From: Pseudomonadota bacterium
GTDB taxonomy: Bacteria > Pseudomonadota > Alphaproteobacteria > Rhizobiales > JAKPQE01
Direction: 5' to 3'
NCBI GenBank assembly: GCA_029572955.1
Contig: JAKPQE010000026.1
Span: 42,878 to 106,877, forward strand
DNA length: 64,000 nucleotides
Within the stretch, counting starts at the first letter, position 1; every line of letters begins with the position of its first letter. Shown here piece after piece: positions 27,933 through 36,520 of this stretch. Position numbers and translations under genes: made by a program. The notes below the pieces were generated by a model, which worked only from the letters and a program-made list of their open reading frames with translations, did no database searches and was not told the DNA's origin.

Positions 27933-29084
27933 TCAGGCCGCCAGCACCAGCGCCGCGTCCGGCGACCAGCTCAGCCACACCTTGTCGTCCCAGGTGATCG
28001 GGCGCTCGATGAGGCGGGTGACGTTGGCACGCGTCGCCTTGATCGTCTTCCCGCCGGCTAGGCGCACGTGATAGATCGAGACGTCGCCGAGATAGCCGAT
28101 GTCCCAGACCTCGCCCTCGACCGCGTTGACCGAGGTGTCGGCCGGCGGCTCGTGGGAGACGGAGACCTTTTCGGGGCGGATGGCGAGCCAGCTCGTCTCG
28201 CCGACGCCGATCGGGGTGGCGTCGAGGACGTCGGCGGTCAGGCCCAGCGCCTCGGAGCGGAAGCGGGTGCGGCCCTCGCCGCTCGCCTCGATCCGGCCCT
28301 CGATCATGTTGATGTCGCCGATGAAGTCGGCGACGTAGCGCGAGGCGGGCTGTTCGTAGATCTCCGAGGGCGTCGCGACCTGCACCATCTTGCCGTGATC
28401 CATCACGGCGATGCGGTCGGCGACGGTCATCGCCTCTTCCTGATCGTGGGTGACGATCACGAAAGTCATGCCGAGTTCCTGCTGCAGATCGGTCAGCTCG
28501 AACTGGGTCGCCTCGCGCAGCTTCTTGTCGAGGGCGCCGAGCGGCTCGTCGAGAAGCAGCACGCGCGGCCGCTTGGCGAGCGAGCGGGCGAGCGCGACGC
28601 GCTGGCGCTGGCCGCCGGACAACTGGTGCGGCCGGCGCTTGGCGAACTGCTCCAGCTTGACGAGCTTCAGCATTTCCTCGACGCGGGCGGCGATGTCGGC
28701 CTTCGGCATGCCGTCCTGCTTCAAGCCGAAGGCGATGTTGGCCTCGACCGACATGTGCGGGAACAGCGCGTAGGACTGGAACATCATGTTGACCGGCCGC
28801 CGGTAGGGCGGCACCCGCGAGACGTCCTTGCCGTCGAGCAGGATGCGCCCCTCGGTCGGCGTCTCGAAGCCGGCGAGCATGCGCAAGAGGGTGGTCTTGC
28901 CGCAGCCGGAGGGGCCGAGCAGCGCGAAGAACTCGCGTTCGTAGATGTCGATCGACAGGTCGTCGACAGCGACGAAGTCACCGAACCGCTTGGTCACGTT
29001 CTCGAAACGGATGAGCGGCTTGGCTTGCGGGTCGAGCCACGGTGCGAACGAGCGACGCACCGGCCCCAGCGTCTTCTGGCCCAT
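27933..29084 (-). CDS. potG: Putrescine ABC transporter ATP-binding protein PotG
   Basis: A 383-aa importer ATPase. Walker A is LLGPSGCGKTTLLRML, the Q-loop lies in MMFQSYALFPHM, the signature is LSGGQRQRVALARSL, Walker B is VLLLDEPLGALD and the H-loop is VTHDQEEA. A C-terminal TOBE/OB regulatory domain (~270-383) follows. I chose the ATG of MGQKTLGPVRR with GGAG nine nt upstream. Earlier in-frame ATGs either abut the ribosome site or fall inside the potF-potG hairpin. It is homodimeric and energises PotHI. Confidence 0.95.
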   Translation of the reverse strand: MGQKTLGPVRRSFAPWLDPQAKPLIRFENVTKRFGDFVAVDDLSIDIYEREFFALLGPSGCGKTTLLRMLAGFETPTEGRILLDGKDVSRVPPYRRPVNMMFQSYALFPHMSVEANIAFGLKQDGMPKADIAARVEEMLKLVKLEQFAKRRPHQLSGGQRQRVALARSLAKRPRVLLLDEPLGALDKKLREATQFELTDLQQELGMTFVIVTHDQEEAMTVADRIAVMDHGKMVQVATPSEIYEQPASRYVADFIGDINMIEGRIEASGEGRTRFRSEALGLTADVLDATPIGVGETSWLAIRPEKVSVSHEPPADTSVNAVEGEVWDIGYLGDVSIYHVRLAGGKTIKATRANVTRLIERPITWDDKVWLSWSPDAALVLAA

Positions 29085-29100
29085 TTTTGCCATCTCCGGA

Positions 29101-29137
29101 TATGAAAAGGGCGGATCGGTAGGCAACCGATCCGCCC
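29101..29137 (-). terminator. Hairpin (attenuator or partial terminator) between potF and potG
   Basis: On the minus strand GGGCGGATCGGT and ACCGATCCGCCC form a perfect 12-bp stem with a 5-nt loop, followed by TTTTCATA. It starts 12 nt beyond the potF stop and ends just before the potG ribosome site. Such hairpins commonly protect or terminate after the binding-protein gene so that PotF is made in excess over PotGHI. Confidence 0.8.
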
Positions 29138-29149
29138 GCGCTCAACGCC

Positions 29150-30244
29150 TTATTGGCCGCTCTTGACCTTGGTCCAGATCCGCGTGACCACGCGCTGGAC
29201 GTTCGGCGGGAACGGGGTCGTCGTGTAGAGCTTCTGGACGACCTCCTCCGGCGGATAGATCGCCGGATCGCCGATGACATCCTCGTTGAGGAAGGCCTGC
29301 GAGGCCTTGTTGCCATTGGCGTAATAGACGTAGTTCGAGGCCTTGGCCGCGACTTCCGGCTTCAGCATGTAGTTGATGAAGACGTGCGCCGCCTCGATGT
29401 TCTTGGCGTCGGCCGGGATCGCCATCTGGTCGAACCACATCTGGGCGCCTTCCTTCGGAATCGAGTAGTTCACCTCGACGCCGTTCTCGGCCTCGGCGGC
29501 ACGGTCACGGGCCTGCAGCACGTCGCCGGACCAGCCGACCGCGATGCAGATATCGCCGTTGGCGAGGGCGTTGATGTATTCCGACGAATGGAACTTCTGG
29601 ACGTAGGGACGGATCGACATCCAGAGCTCGCCGGCCTTCTCGAGATCGGCCGGTTCCTGGGAATCCGGGTTGATGCCGAGATAGTTGAGGGCGGCGCGCA
29701 GCGTCTCGACCGGAGCATCGAGCGCATAGATGCCGCAGGCGGAGAGCTTCTTGGCGTTCTCGGGATCGAACACCAGCGCCCAGCTGTCGACCGGGGCGTC
29801 CTCGCCGAGGATCTCCTTCACCTTGCCGACATTGTAGCCGATGCCGGTGGTGCCCCACATGTAGTTGATCGAATACTCGTTGCCCGGATCGTAGCGGGCG
29901 ACGCGCTCCTGGATTTCCCTCCAGGCGTTGCCGAGGTTCGGCAGCCGGTTCTTGTCGAGCTTCTGGAACACGCCGGCCGAAATCTGCCGGGCGAGGAATT
30001 CGCCCGAGGGCACGACCACGTCGTAGCCGGTGCCGCCGGCGAGCAGCTTCGTCTCCAGGATCTCGTTGGAGTCGAACACGTCGTAGACGATCTTGATGCC
30101 GGTCTCGGCAGTGAACTCGGTCAGGATCTCTTCATCGATGTAGTCCGACCAGTTGTAGACGTTGACCACCTTGTCCTCGGCCGCCGCGGCGAACGAGAGG
30201 ACCATCGCGGCGGCAGCCACAGTGGTAAAGAGGCGTATTGTCAT
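29150..30244 (-). CDS. potF: Putrescine-binding periplasmic protein PotF
   Basis: A 364-aa periplasmic solute-binding protein of the PotD/PotF family. Signal peptide at residues 1-21 (VAAAAMVLSFAAAAE). The first mature strand VVNVYNWSDYIDEE contains the YNWSDYI motif that lines the polyamine pocket in PotF; later AVGWSGDVLQA and YSIPKEGAQMWFDQM contribute further pocket residues. The start ATG follows ACAGGAGAATTCGAAGA. It delivers putrescine, perhaps also longer polyamines, to PotGHI. A 147-bp gap with no gene separates it from the upstream GS-like gene on the same strand. Confidence 0.94.
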   Translation of the reverse strand: MTIRLFTTVAAAAMVLSFAAAAEDKVVNVYNWSDYIDEEILTEFTAETGIKIVYDVFDSNEILETKLLAGGTGYDVVVPSGEFLARQISAGVFQKLDKNRLPNLGNAWREIQERVARYDPGNEYSINYMWGTTGIGYNVGKVKEILGEDAPVDSWALVFDPENAKKLSACGIYALDAPVETLRAALNYLGINPDSQEPADLEKAGELWMSIRPYVQKFHSSEYINALANGDICIAVGWSGDVLQARDRAAEAENGVEVNYSIPKEGAQMWFDQMAIPADAKNIEAAHVFINYMLKPEVAAKASNYVYYANGNKASQAFLNEDVIGDPAIYPPEEVVQKLYTTTPFPPNVQRVVTRIWTKVKSGQ

Positions 30245-30391
30245 TCTTCGAATTCTCCTGTTCCGCTCCCTCTGGCACGGCCCCGACCGCCTCGGGGTCA
30301 TGGCACACTGTCACGTTATGAAGGTTCTCCTTCACTCTCAACAGTTTCCTGCGACCTTTCGGCCATTGCACAGAAAATCAGCGACCGCTGC

Positions 30392-31780
30392 TCACAGATA
30401 GGTCGAGCGCTCCAGCGGCGTGATCTCGTTGTCGAATTCGCGAATCTCGGCGCGCTTCACATCGGCGAAGACCTTGCGGAAATCGGCTCCGAAGGCGCGC
30501 CGGATGAAGTCGGCATGGTCGAAGGCATGGACCGCCTCGCGCATGTTGTGCGCAAGCAGCGGGCAAGGCTCGTCATAGGCATTGCCGTCGACCGGCGCCG
30601 GCGGCCGCAAACCGTGTTCGAAGCCGTGCAGGATGCCGGAGAGAACCGCCGCGACCACGAGATAGGGATTGGCGTCGGCACCGGCGATGCGGTGCTCGAG
30701 ACGGCGGGCGGCGCCGTCGGCGGCCGGGATGCGCACCGCCACCGAGCGGTTGTTGTGGCCCCAGGTGGCCCGGGTCGGCGCGTAGGAGCCGGACTGCAGG
30801 CGGCGGAAGCTGTTCCAGCCGGGCAGGAAGAGCGCAAGGCTCGACGGCATCGAATGGACGAGGCCGGCGACGGCCTCCATCAGCCGCGCCTCGCCGGTCT
30901 CCGGATTGGCGAAGATGTTCTTGCCGTCCGGGCCGAGAATGCTGGCATGGACGTGCATGCCGTTGCCCGGCCAGTCGATGAAGGGCTTGGCCATGAAGGT
31001 CGCCGAAAGGCCGTGGCGGCGGGCGACCGAACCGATCAGCCGGCGCAGCAGCACCGCGTCGTCGGCGGCGGCGAGCGCATCGGGGCGATGGTAGAGGTTG
31101 ACCTCGAACTGGCCCGGCGCCGCCTCGGAGATGATGGCGTCGGCCGGCAGCCCTTGCGCGTTGGCGGCGCGGCGGATGTCGTCGAACACCGGGGCGAAAT
31201 CGGCAAGGTCGGACAGGCCGTACATGTTCTGCCATTCCGGCCCGGCGCGGCGCGAATAGACGGTCGCCGGCCGGCCGTCGACCGCCGGGCTCTCGTCCGG
31301 GCGCACCAGATAGAATTCGAGCTCGAAGGCGACGACGGGAGTGAGGCCGAGGGCGGCGAACCGGTCGACGATCGCCGCCAGGCGATGACGCGGATCGGCG
31401 AAGTACGGCAGGTCCGGCCGCTCGTACATGTTGACGACGACCTGGGCACTCGGCCGGTCGGCCCAGGGCACCGGCTTCAGCGTGCCGGCCGCCGGATAGC
31501 AGTGGCCGTCCTTGTCGCCGGCTTCCAGATGCATGCCCGTTTCCAGCACCTCGCGGCCCCAGACGTCGAGGCCGAAGATCGACAGCGGCATCGCGAAGGA
31601 GCCGTCATAGACCTTGCCGAGGGCCGAGCCGGGAAGCCACTTGCCGCGGAAGACGCCGTTGATGTCGGTGATGAGGACCTCGACCACCTCGAGCGAGGGG
31701 TTGGCCGCGACGAAGCGCTCGTATTCCTCGCGCGCCGATGTCGTCGCCGCCAGGAAAGGCCCTTCTTCCGGTCGACCCAT
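30392..31780 (-). CDS. PuuA-like glutamate-polyamine ligase (glutamine synthetase family)
   Basis: A 462-aa GS-fold enzyme. The N-terminal beta-grasp has EVLITDINGVFRGKWLP; the catalytic domain has the Glu-rich metal motifs VAFELEFYLV and SEAAPGQFEVNLYH, the His metal ligand in NGMHVHASI, and the C-terminal NNRSVAVRIP and RRLEHRIAGADANPYL. The FRGK motif and lack of the adenylylation Tyr region match PuuA-type gamma-glutamylputrescine synthetases. It is divergent from the GntR gene, with the palindromic operator 60 bp upstream of its start, and reads toward potF. Confidence 0.88.
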   Translation of the reverse strand: MGRPEEGPFLAATTSAREEYERFVAANPSLEVVEVLITDINGVFRGKWLPGSALGKVYDGSFAMPLSIFGLDVWGREVLETGMHLEAGDKDGHCYPAAGTLKPVPWADRPSAQVVVNMYERPDLPYFADPRHRLAAIVDRFAALGLTPVVAFELEFYLVRPDESPAVDGRPATVYSRRAGPEWQNMYGLSDLADFAPVFDDIRRAANAQGLPADAIISEAAPGQFEVNLYHRPDALAAADDAVLLRRLIGSVARRHGLSATFMAKPFIDWPGNGMHVHASILGPDGKNIFANPETGEARLMEAVAGLVHSMPSSLALFLPGWNSFRRLQSGSYAPTRATWGHNNRSVAVRIPAADGAARRLEHRIAGADANPYLVVAAVLSGILHGFEHGLRPPAPVDGNAYDEPCPLLAHNMREAVHAFDHADFIRRAFGADFRKVFADVKRAEIREFDNEITPLERSTYL

Positions 31781-31839
31781 TTACAATCCCCTCCCGGCGC
31801 CGGCCGGTCCTTTTGTCCGCATTGCGGATTTCGAGGAAT

Positions 31840-31849
31840 TGTGATCACA
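31840..31849. promoter_or_regulatory. Palindromic operator TGTGATCACA, copy 1
   Basis: A perfect 10-bp palindrome in the 118-bp gap between the divergent PuuA-like gene and the GntR regulator gene, with flanks AAT and TTC. It is placed to repress both promoters. The same decamer recurs right after the regulator gene. FCD-type GntR repressors bind short palindromes of this sort. Confidence 0.75.
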
Positions 31850-31898
31850 TTCAGTGGAAGGTGTCAATCAAGCCCGGCCCGCGCCGGCAGGAGCGCCC

Positions 31899-32657
31899 AT
31901 GGCAAGGCAGGCCGCCCGAGAGAGTGATCGGGCCGAAACCCCGGCGGGGAGCGCCGGCAATGGCGGACGGCGGGTCTCGGCCCGCGACCGGGTTTTCGAC
32001 GAGATCTGCCAGTGGCTGCTGACCGGACGGATCGTGCCGGGCCGCGGCGTCAGCCTGCGCGGCCTCGCCGCCGAACTCGGCGTCAGCCCGATGCCGGTAC
32101 GCGAGGCGATCCACCGGCTCGCCGCCGAGCAGGCGCTGGAGATCGGGCCGACCGGGCGCATCCACGTGCCGGCGATGTCGGCGGCGCGCTTCGAGGAAAT
32201 CGTCAAGGTGCGGGTGCTGCTCGAGCCGGAACTCGCCGCAATGGCCCTGCCCCATATCGACAAGCCGGCGCTGCAGGCGCTGAAGGCGATCGACGCCGGC
32301 ATCGACCGCAGCCTCGAGACCGGCGACGTCGAGAGCTACATGCGGCTCAACCACGACTTCCATTTCGGTATCTACGGGGCGGCCCGCTCCGAGGTGCTGC
32401 TGCCGCTGATCGAGAGCATCTGGCTGCAGTTCGGCCCGTTCATGCGCACCGTCTACGGCCGCATGGGCACCTCGCATATGGTCGACCAGCACGAGCGGGC
32501 GCTCGACGCCATCGCCAAGGGCGACGCCGAGGGCCTGAAGAGCGCGATCGCCGGCGACATTCTCGACGGCATGCGGCTGCTCGGCCTGGCCATCGTCGGC
32601 GAGACCGACACGGCAACTGCCGGCAATTCGAACGTGACGGCATTTGACAAGAGCTAA
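31899..32657 (+). CDS. GntR-family regulator, FadR/FCD subfamily
   Basis: A 252-aa transcription factor. The winged helix-turn-helix spans residues ~25-95, with GVSLRGLAAELGVSPMPVREAIHRL as its recognition core (read here in two parts: GVSLRGLAAELGVSP and MPVREAIHRL). The C-terminal FCD effector domain has the metal-binding Asp/His pattern LNHDFHFGIY and DQHERALDAI. The start is the ATG after AGGAGCGCCC. Flanked by two TGTGATCACA sites, it probably represses the polyamine-catabolism genes on both sides and itself, with a polyamine or a breakdown product as inducer. Confidence 0.9.
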   Translation: MARQAARESDRAETPAGSAGNGGRRVSARDRVFDEICQWLLTGRIVPGRGVSLRGLAAELGVSPMPVREAIHRLAAEQALEIGPTGRIHVPAMSAARFEEIVKVRVLLEPELAAMALPHIDKPALQALKAIDAGIDRSLETGDVESYMRLNHDFHFGIYGAARSEVLLPLIESIWLQFGPFMRTVYGRMGTSHMVDQHERALDAIAKGDAEGLKSAIAGDILDGMRLLGLAIVGETDTATAGNSNVTAFDKS

Positions 32658-32659
32658 AA

Positions 32660-32669
32660 TGTGATCACA
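32660..32669. promoter_or_regulatory. Palindromic operator TGTGATCACA, copy 2
   Basis: The same decamer as at 31840, 3 nt after the regulator stop and 104 bp upstream of the aldehyde dehydrogenase start, with flanks AAA and ATC. Its place suggests control of the plus-strand catabolic operon by the adjacent GntR protein. Confidence 0.75.
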
Positions 32670-32773
32670 ATCTTCCGACCACCGCGAAGCGCCACCGGGA
32701 GCCCGCCTTTTTCGACCCGGCAGCGCAGGCGCGGCCCTCGGCCGAGACACCCAAGCAGCAACGACGGACGAAG

Positions 32774-34270
32774 ATGACCGCAGCAATGACCGCAAACGAC
32801 TGGCACGCCCGCGCCAAGAGCCTCGACATCCGCACCCGCGCCTTCATCGACGGGCGCCATGTCGACGCCCTGTCGGGCAAGACCTTCGAGACCGTCAATC
32901 CGGCGACCGGCGAGACGCTCGCCCTCGTCGCCGAATGCGATGCGGCCGACATCGACGTCGCGGTCAAGGCGGCGCGGGCCGCCTTCGAGGACCGGCGCTG
33001 GGCCGGCCTCGGCCCGCGCGAGCGCAAGAAGCGCATGCTGCGCTGGTGCGAGCTGATGATGGCCAATGCCGAGGAGATCGCGCTGCTCGAGTCGCTCGAC
33101 GTCGGCAAGCCGATCAGCGACGCCCTTGCCATCGACGCGCCGAAATCGGCCGAATCGATCGCCTACTACGCCGAGGCGATCGACAAGCTCTATGGCGAGA
33201 TCGGACCGACCGGCGACGACGCGCTGTCGATGATCGTGCGCGAGCCGCTCGGCGTCGTCGGCCTCGTCGTTCCCTGGAACTTCCCGCTGCTGATGGCCTC
33301 CTGGAAGATCGGCCCGGCGCTCGCCGCCGGCAACTCGATCATCCTGAAGCCGGCCGAGCAGTCGCCGCTCTCCGCGCTCCGCATCGCCGAACTCGCCTCG
33401 GAGGCCGGCATTCCCGACGGCGTCTTCAACGTCGTGCCGGGCTATGGCGAGACCGCCGGCCAGGCGCTCGGCCTGCACATGGACGTCGACGGCATCGGCT
33501 TTACCGGCTCGACCGAGATCGGCAAGTACTTCCTGCGCTATTCGGCCGATTCCAACATGAAGCGCGTCGGCCTGGAATGCGGCGGCAAGACCCCGCACGT
33601 GATCCTCGCCGACTGCCCGGACCTCGAGGCGGCGGCCCGCTCCGTCGCCGCCGGCATCTTCTTCAACCAGGGCGAAATGTGCACCGCCGGGTCGCGGCTG
33701 CTGGTCGACGCCAAGATCAAGGACGAGTTCCTCGACATCCTGAAGAAGAAGGCCGAGCGCTGGACGCCGGGCGATCCGCTCGACCCCAAGACCCGGCTCG
33801 GCGCGATGGTGACCGAGGGCCAGATGCAGCGGGTCCTCGACTATATCGACAAGGGCCGCGAGGACGGCGCCAAGGTCGTCATGGGCGGCGGCCGGGTGCG
33901 CGGCGAGAGCGGCGGCTATTTCGTCGAGCCGACGATCTTCGACGGTGTCGCGCCGGACATCCGCATCGCCCAGGAAGAGATCTTCGGCCCGGTGCTCTCG
34001 ACCATCACCTTCGATGGCGTCGAGGAAGCAATGAAGATCGCCAACGGCACCATCTACGGCCTCGCCGCGGCCGTCTGGACGCGCGACGTGTCGACCGCCC
34101 ATCGGGCGGCGCGGGCGCTGCGGGCCGGCATGGTGTGGGTCAACTGCTTCGACGCCGACGACATCACGGTGCCGTTCGGCGGCTACAAGCAATCCGGCAT
34201 GGGACGCGACAAGTCGCTCCACGCCATCGAGAAATACACCGAACTGAAGACCATCTGGATGCGCGTCTAA
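32774..34270 (+). CDS. PuuC-like aldehyde dehydrogenase (gamma-glutamyl-gamma-aminobutyraldehyde)
   Basis: A 498-aa NAD(P)-dependent aldehyde dehydrogenase. The general base Glu268 is in GLECGGKTP and the nucleophile Cys303 in NQGEMCTAGSR; the cofactor motif is GFTGSTEIGK. Its closest recognisable relatives are PuuC/AldA-type enzymes that oxidise gamma-glutamyl-gamma-aminobutyraldehyde or 4-aminobutanal. First gene of the plus-strand unit, behind operator copy 2. The ATG follows GGACGAAG. Given the neighbours it carries out the oxidation step after the PuuB-like oxidase or the transaminase. Confidence 0.92.
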   Translation: MTAAMTANDWHARAKSLDIRTRAFIDGRHVDALSGKTFETVNPATGETLALVAECDAADIDVAVKAARAAFEDRRWAGLGPRERKKRMLRWCELMMANAEEIALLESLDVGKPISDALAIDAPKSAESIAYYAEAIDKLYGEIGPTGDDALSMIVREPLGVVGLVVPWNFPLLMASWKIGPALAAGNSIILKPAEQSPLSALRIAELASEAGIPDGVFNVVPGYGETAGQALGLHMDVDGIGFTGSTEIGKYFLRYSADSNMKRVGLECGGKTPHVILADCPDLEAAARSVAAGIFFNQGEMCTAGSRLLVDAKIKDEFLDILKKKAERWTPGDPLDPKTRLGAMVTEGQMQRVLDYIDKGREDGAKVVMGGGRVRGESGGYFVEPTIFDGVAPDIRIAQEEIFGPVLSTITFDGVEEAMKIANGTIYGLAAAVWTRDVSTAHRAARALRAGMVWVNCFDADDITVPFGGYKQSGMGRDKSLHAIEKYTELKTIWMRV

Positions 34271-34417
34271 CGTTCGGGTCCGAAAGGCGGGCGCCGGTTC
34301 GACGACGAGCCGCACCGCCGAAGCGGACCGACGCGGCCGGCTCACCACTTGCAGCCGGCCCGAAGGCAGATCGGAGGCGGGGCGGCATCCGGCCCCGCCG
34401 GGCAAGCAGAAGGCGAC

Positions 34418-35818
34418 ATGGCCAAGAAAGCGAAGAAGCACCTCGAGACCGCCGAAAAGATCCGCGGCGTCGAGGACATCGAGGAAGCCAGAACCTGGCT
34501 GAAGGAACGCGGCATCGAGGACATCGAATGCGTCGTTCCCGATCAGGCGGGCGTGGCGCGCGGCAAGATGATGCCGGCCGAGAAGTTTTTCGGCGGGCCG
34601 ATCATGTCGATGCCGACCTCGATCTTCACCCAGACCATCTCCGGCGACTATCCGCAGGAGGACGACGATTTCCAGCACGACCCGACCGACAGCGACCTGT
34701 TGTTCGAGCCGGACTTCTCGACGCTCGCCGTCGTGCCCTGGGCGAGCGACCCGACCGCGCACATCATCCACGACGCCTACCAGAAGGACGGGCGGCCGGT
34801 GGAGCGGGCGCCGCGCCAGGTGCTGCGCCGCATCGTCGATCTCTACAAGGCGCGCGGCTGGACGCCGGTCGTCGCCCCGGAGATCGAGTTCTACCTCGTC
34901 AAACCGAACAAGGATCCGGACTACCAGCTCGAGCCGCCGATCGGGCGCTCCGGCCGGCCGGAAGCTGCGCGCCAGTCGTTCTCGATCGCCGCGATCAACG
35001 AGTTCGACGCGCTCTTCGACGACATCTACCATTTCTCCGAGCTGCAGGGCCTCGAGATCGACACCCTCATCCACGAGGAAGGCGCCGCGCAGATGGAAAT
35101 CAATCTGCGCCACGGCGATCCCGTCGCCCTCGCCGACCAGGTGTTCATGTTCAAGCGCACGATCCGCGAGGCGGCGCTGAAGCACGATATGTACGCCACC
35201 TTCATGGCCAAGCCGATGACCCACGAGCCGGGCTCGGCGATGCATATCCACCAGTCGGTGATCGACAGCGAGACCGGCGAGAACATCTTCTCCGACGAGG
35301 ACGGCGCGCCGACGCGCACCTTCTTCAACTTCATCGCCGGGCAGCAGAAATACCTGCCGCACGTGATGTGCATCCTCGCCCCTTACGTGAACTCCTACCG
35401 CCGGCTGGTGCGCCACACGGCGGCGCCGATCAACGTCCACTGGGGCTACGACAACCGCACCGTCGGCCTGCGCGTCCCGACCTCGACGCCGGACGCCCGG
35501 CGCGTCGAGAACCGGGTGCCGTCCTCGGACGCCAACCCCTATCTGGCGATCGCGGCGTCGCTCGCCTGCGGCTATATCGGCATGATGGAGGAGCTCAACC
35601 CGGAAGAGCCGATCGCCGGCTCGGCCCGGCATCTGCCCTTCGGCCTGCCGCGCGGCCTGCTCGAGGCGGTCGCCCTCTTCGAGGACTGCGAGGAGCTGGT
35701 CGACATCTTCGGGCGCTCGTTCGTTTCCACCTACAGGGCGATCAAGCAGCAGGAGTTCGAGACGTTCATGCGGGTGATCTCCCCGTGGGAACGCGAATAC
35801 CTGCTGCTCAACGTGTAA
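34418..35818 (+). CDS. Second PuuA-like glutamate-polyamine ligase (glutamine synthetase family)
   Basis: A 466-aa GS-family enzyme clearly different from the one at 30.4 kb. The beta-grasp has ECVVPDQAGVARGKMMP, catalytic motifs are VAPEIEFYLV and EEGAAQMEINLRHG, the His ligand lies in GSAMHIHQSV, and the C terminus has WGYDNRTVGLRVP and NPYLAIAASLACGY. ARGK in place of FRGK is the second common PuuA form. It should join glutamate to putrescine or a related amine. The start is the ATG after GAAGGCGAC. A LysE-type exporter follows 10 bp later. Confidence 0.9.
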   Translation: MAKKAKKHLETAEKIRGVEDIEEARTWLKERGIEDIECVVPDQAGVARGKMMPAEKFFGGPIMSMPTSIFTQTISGDYPQEDDDFQHDPTDSDLLFEPDFSTLAVVPWASDPTAHIIHDAYQKDGRPVERAPRQVLRRIVDLYKARGWTPVVAPEIEFYLVKPNKDPDYQLEPPIGRSGRPEAARQSFSIAAINEFDALFDDIYHFSELQGLEIDTLIHEEGAAQMEINLRHGDPVALADQVFMFKRTIREAALKHDMYATFMAKPMTHEPGSAMHIHQSVIDSETGENIFSDEDGAPTRTFFNFIAGQQKYLPHVMCILAPYVNSYRRLVRHTAAPINVHWGYDNRTVGLRVPTSTPDARRVENRVPSSDANPYLAIAASLACGYIGMMEELNPEEPIAGSARHLPFGLPRGLLEAVALFEDCEELVDIFGRSFVSTYRAIKQQEFETFMRVISPWEREYLLLNV

Positions 35819-35828
35819 GGCGCTTCAC

Positions 35829-36452
35829 ATGTCTCTCGAAGCCTGGCTTGCCTTCTCCCTCGCCGCGGCGATCGTGCTCGCGATCCCCGGCCCGACCATC
35901 ATGCTGGTCATCGGCTACGCCCTCGGGCGTGGCCGCGAGACGGCCTGGTCGACGGTGCCCGGCGTCGCCCTCGGCGACTTCACGGCGATGACCGCCTCGC
36001 TCGTCGGTCTCGGCGCGCTGCTCGCCACCTCGGCGATGCTGTTCACCGTCCTCAAATGGGTCGGCGCGGCCTATCTCGTCTGGCTCGGCATCACGCTGTG
36101 GCGCTCCAAGCCGGAGGGCCTTTCGCCGGAGCGGCCGGAGGGCGGGCGCGATCGCTGGACGATGTTCGCCCACAGCTTCGCCGTCACCGCGCTCAATCCG
36201 AAGTCGATCGTCTTCTTCGTCGCCTTCCTGCCGCAGTTCATCGACCACGGCACACCGCTCGTGCCGCAGTTCGTCGCGATGGAGATCACCTTCCTGGTGC
36301 TCGCCACGCTCAACGCCGCGATCTACGCGATCGCCGCCGGCACGCTCCGGGCGGCGGCGGCCAAGCCTTCGGTGCTGAAGATCGCCAACCGGATCGGCGG
36401 CAGCCTCCTCATCGGTGCCGGGACGCTGGTCGCGGCGACCGCACGCAACTGA
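35829..36452 (+). CDS. LysE/RhtB-family exporter
   Basis: A 207-aa membrane protein with six predicted helices. The family motif is IPGPTIMLVIGYALGRG near the N terminus, with LVWLGITLWR and the conserved ALNPKSIVFFVAFLPQF in the middle. LysE/RhtB proteins export amino acids or small amines, so here it may release excess amino acids or catabolic intermediates. It lies 10 bp after the GS-like gene and 68 bp before the aminotransferase, in the polyamine operon. Confidence 0.9.
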   Translation: MSLEAWLAFSLAAAIVLAIPGPTIMLVIGYALGRGRETAWSTVPGVALGDFTAMTASLVGLGALLATSAMLFTVLKWVGAAYLVWLGITLWRSKPEGLSPERPEGGRDRWTMFAHSFAVTALNPKSIVFFVAFLPQFIDHGTPLVPQFVAMEITFLVLATLNAAIYAIAAGTLRAAAAKPSVLKIANRIGGSLLIGAGTLVAATARN

Positions 36453-36520
36453 ACCGACAGACCGACACACACCGGCTGCACGGCGCGCGACGCCGCAGCC
36501 ATGCCTCGCGGGGACGTCCC

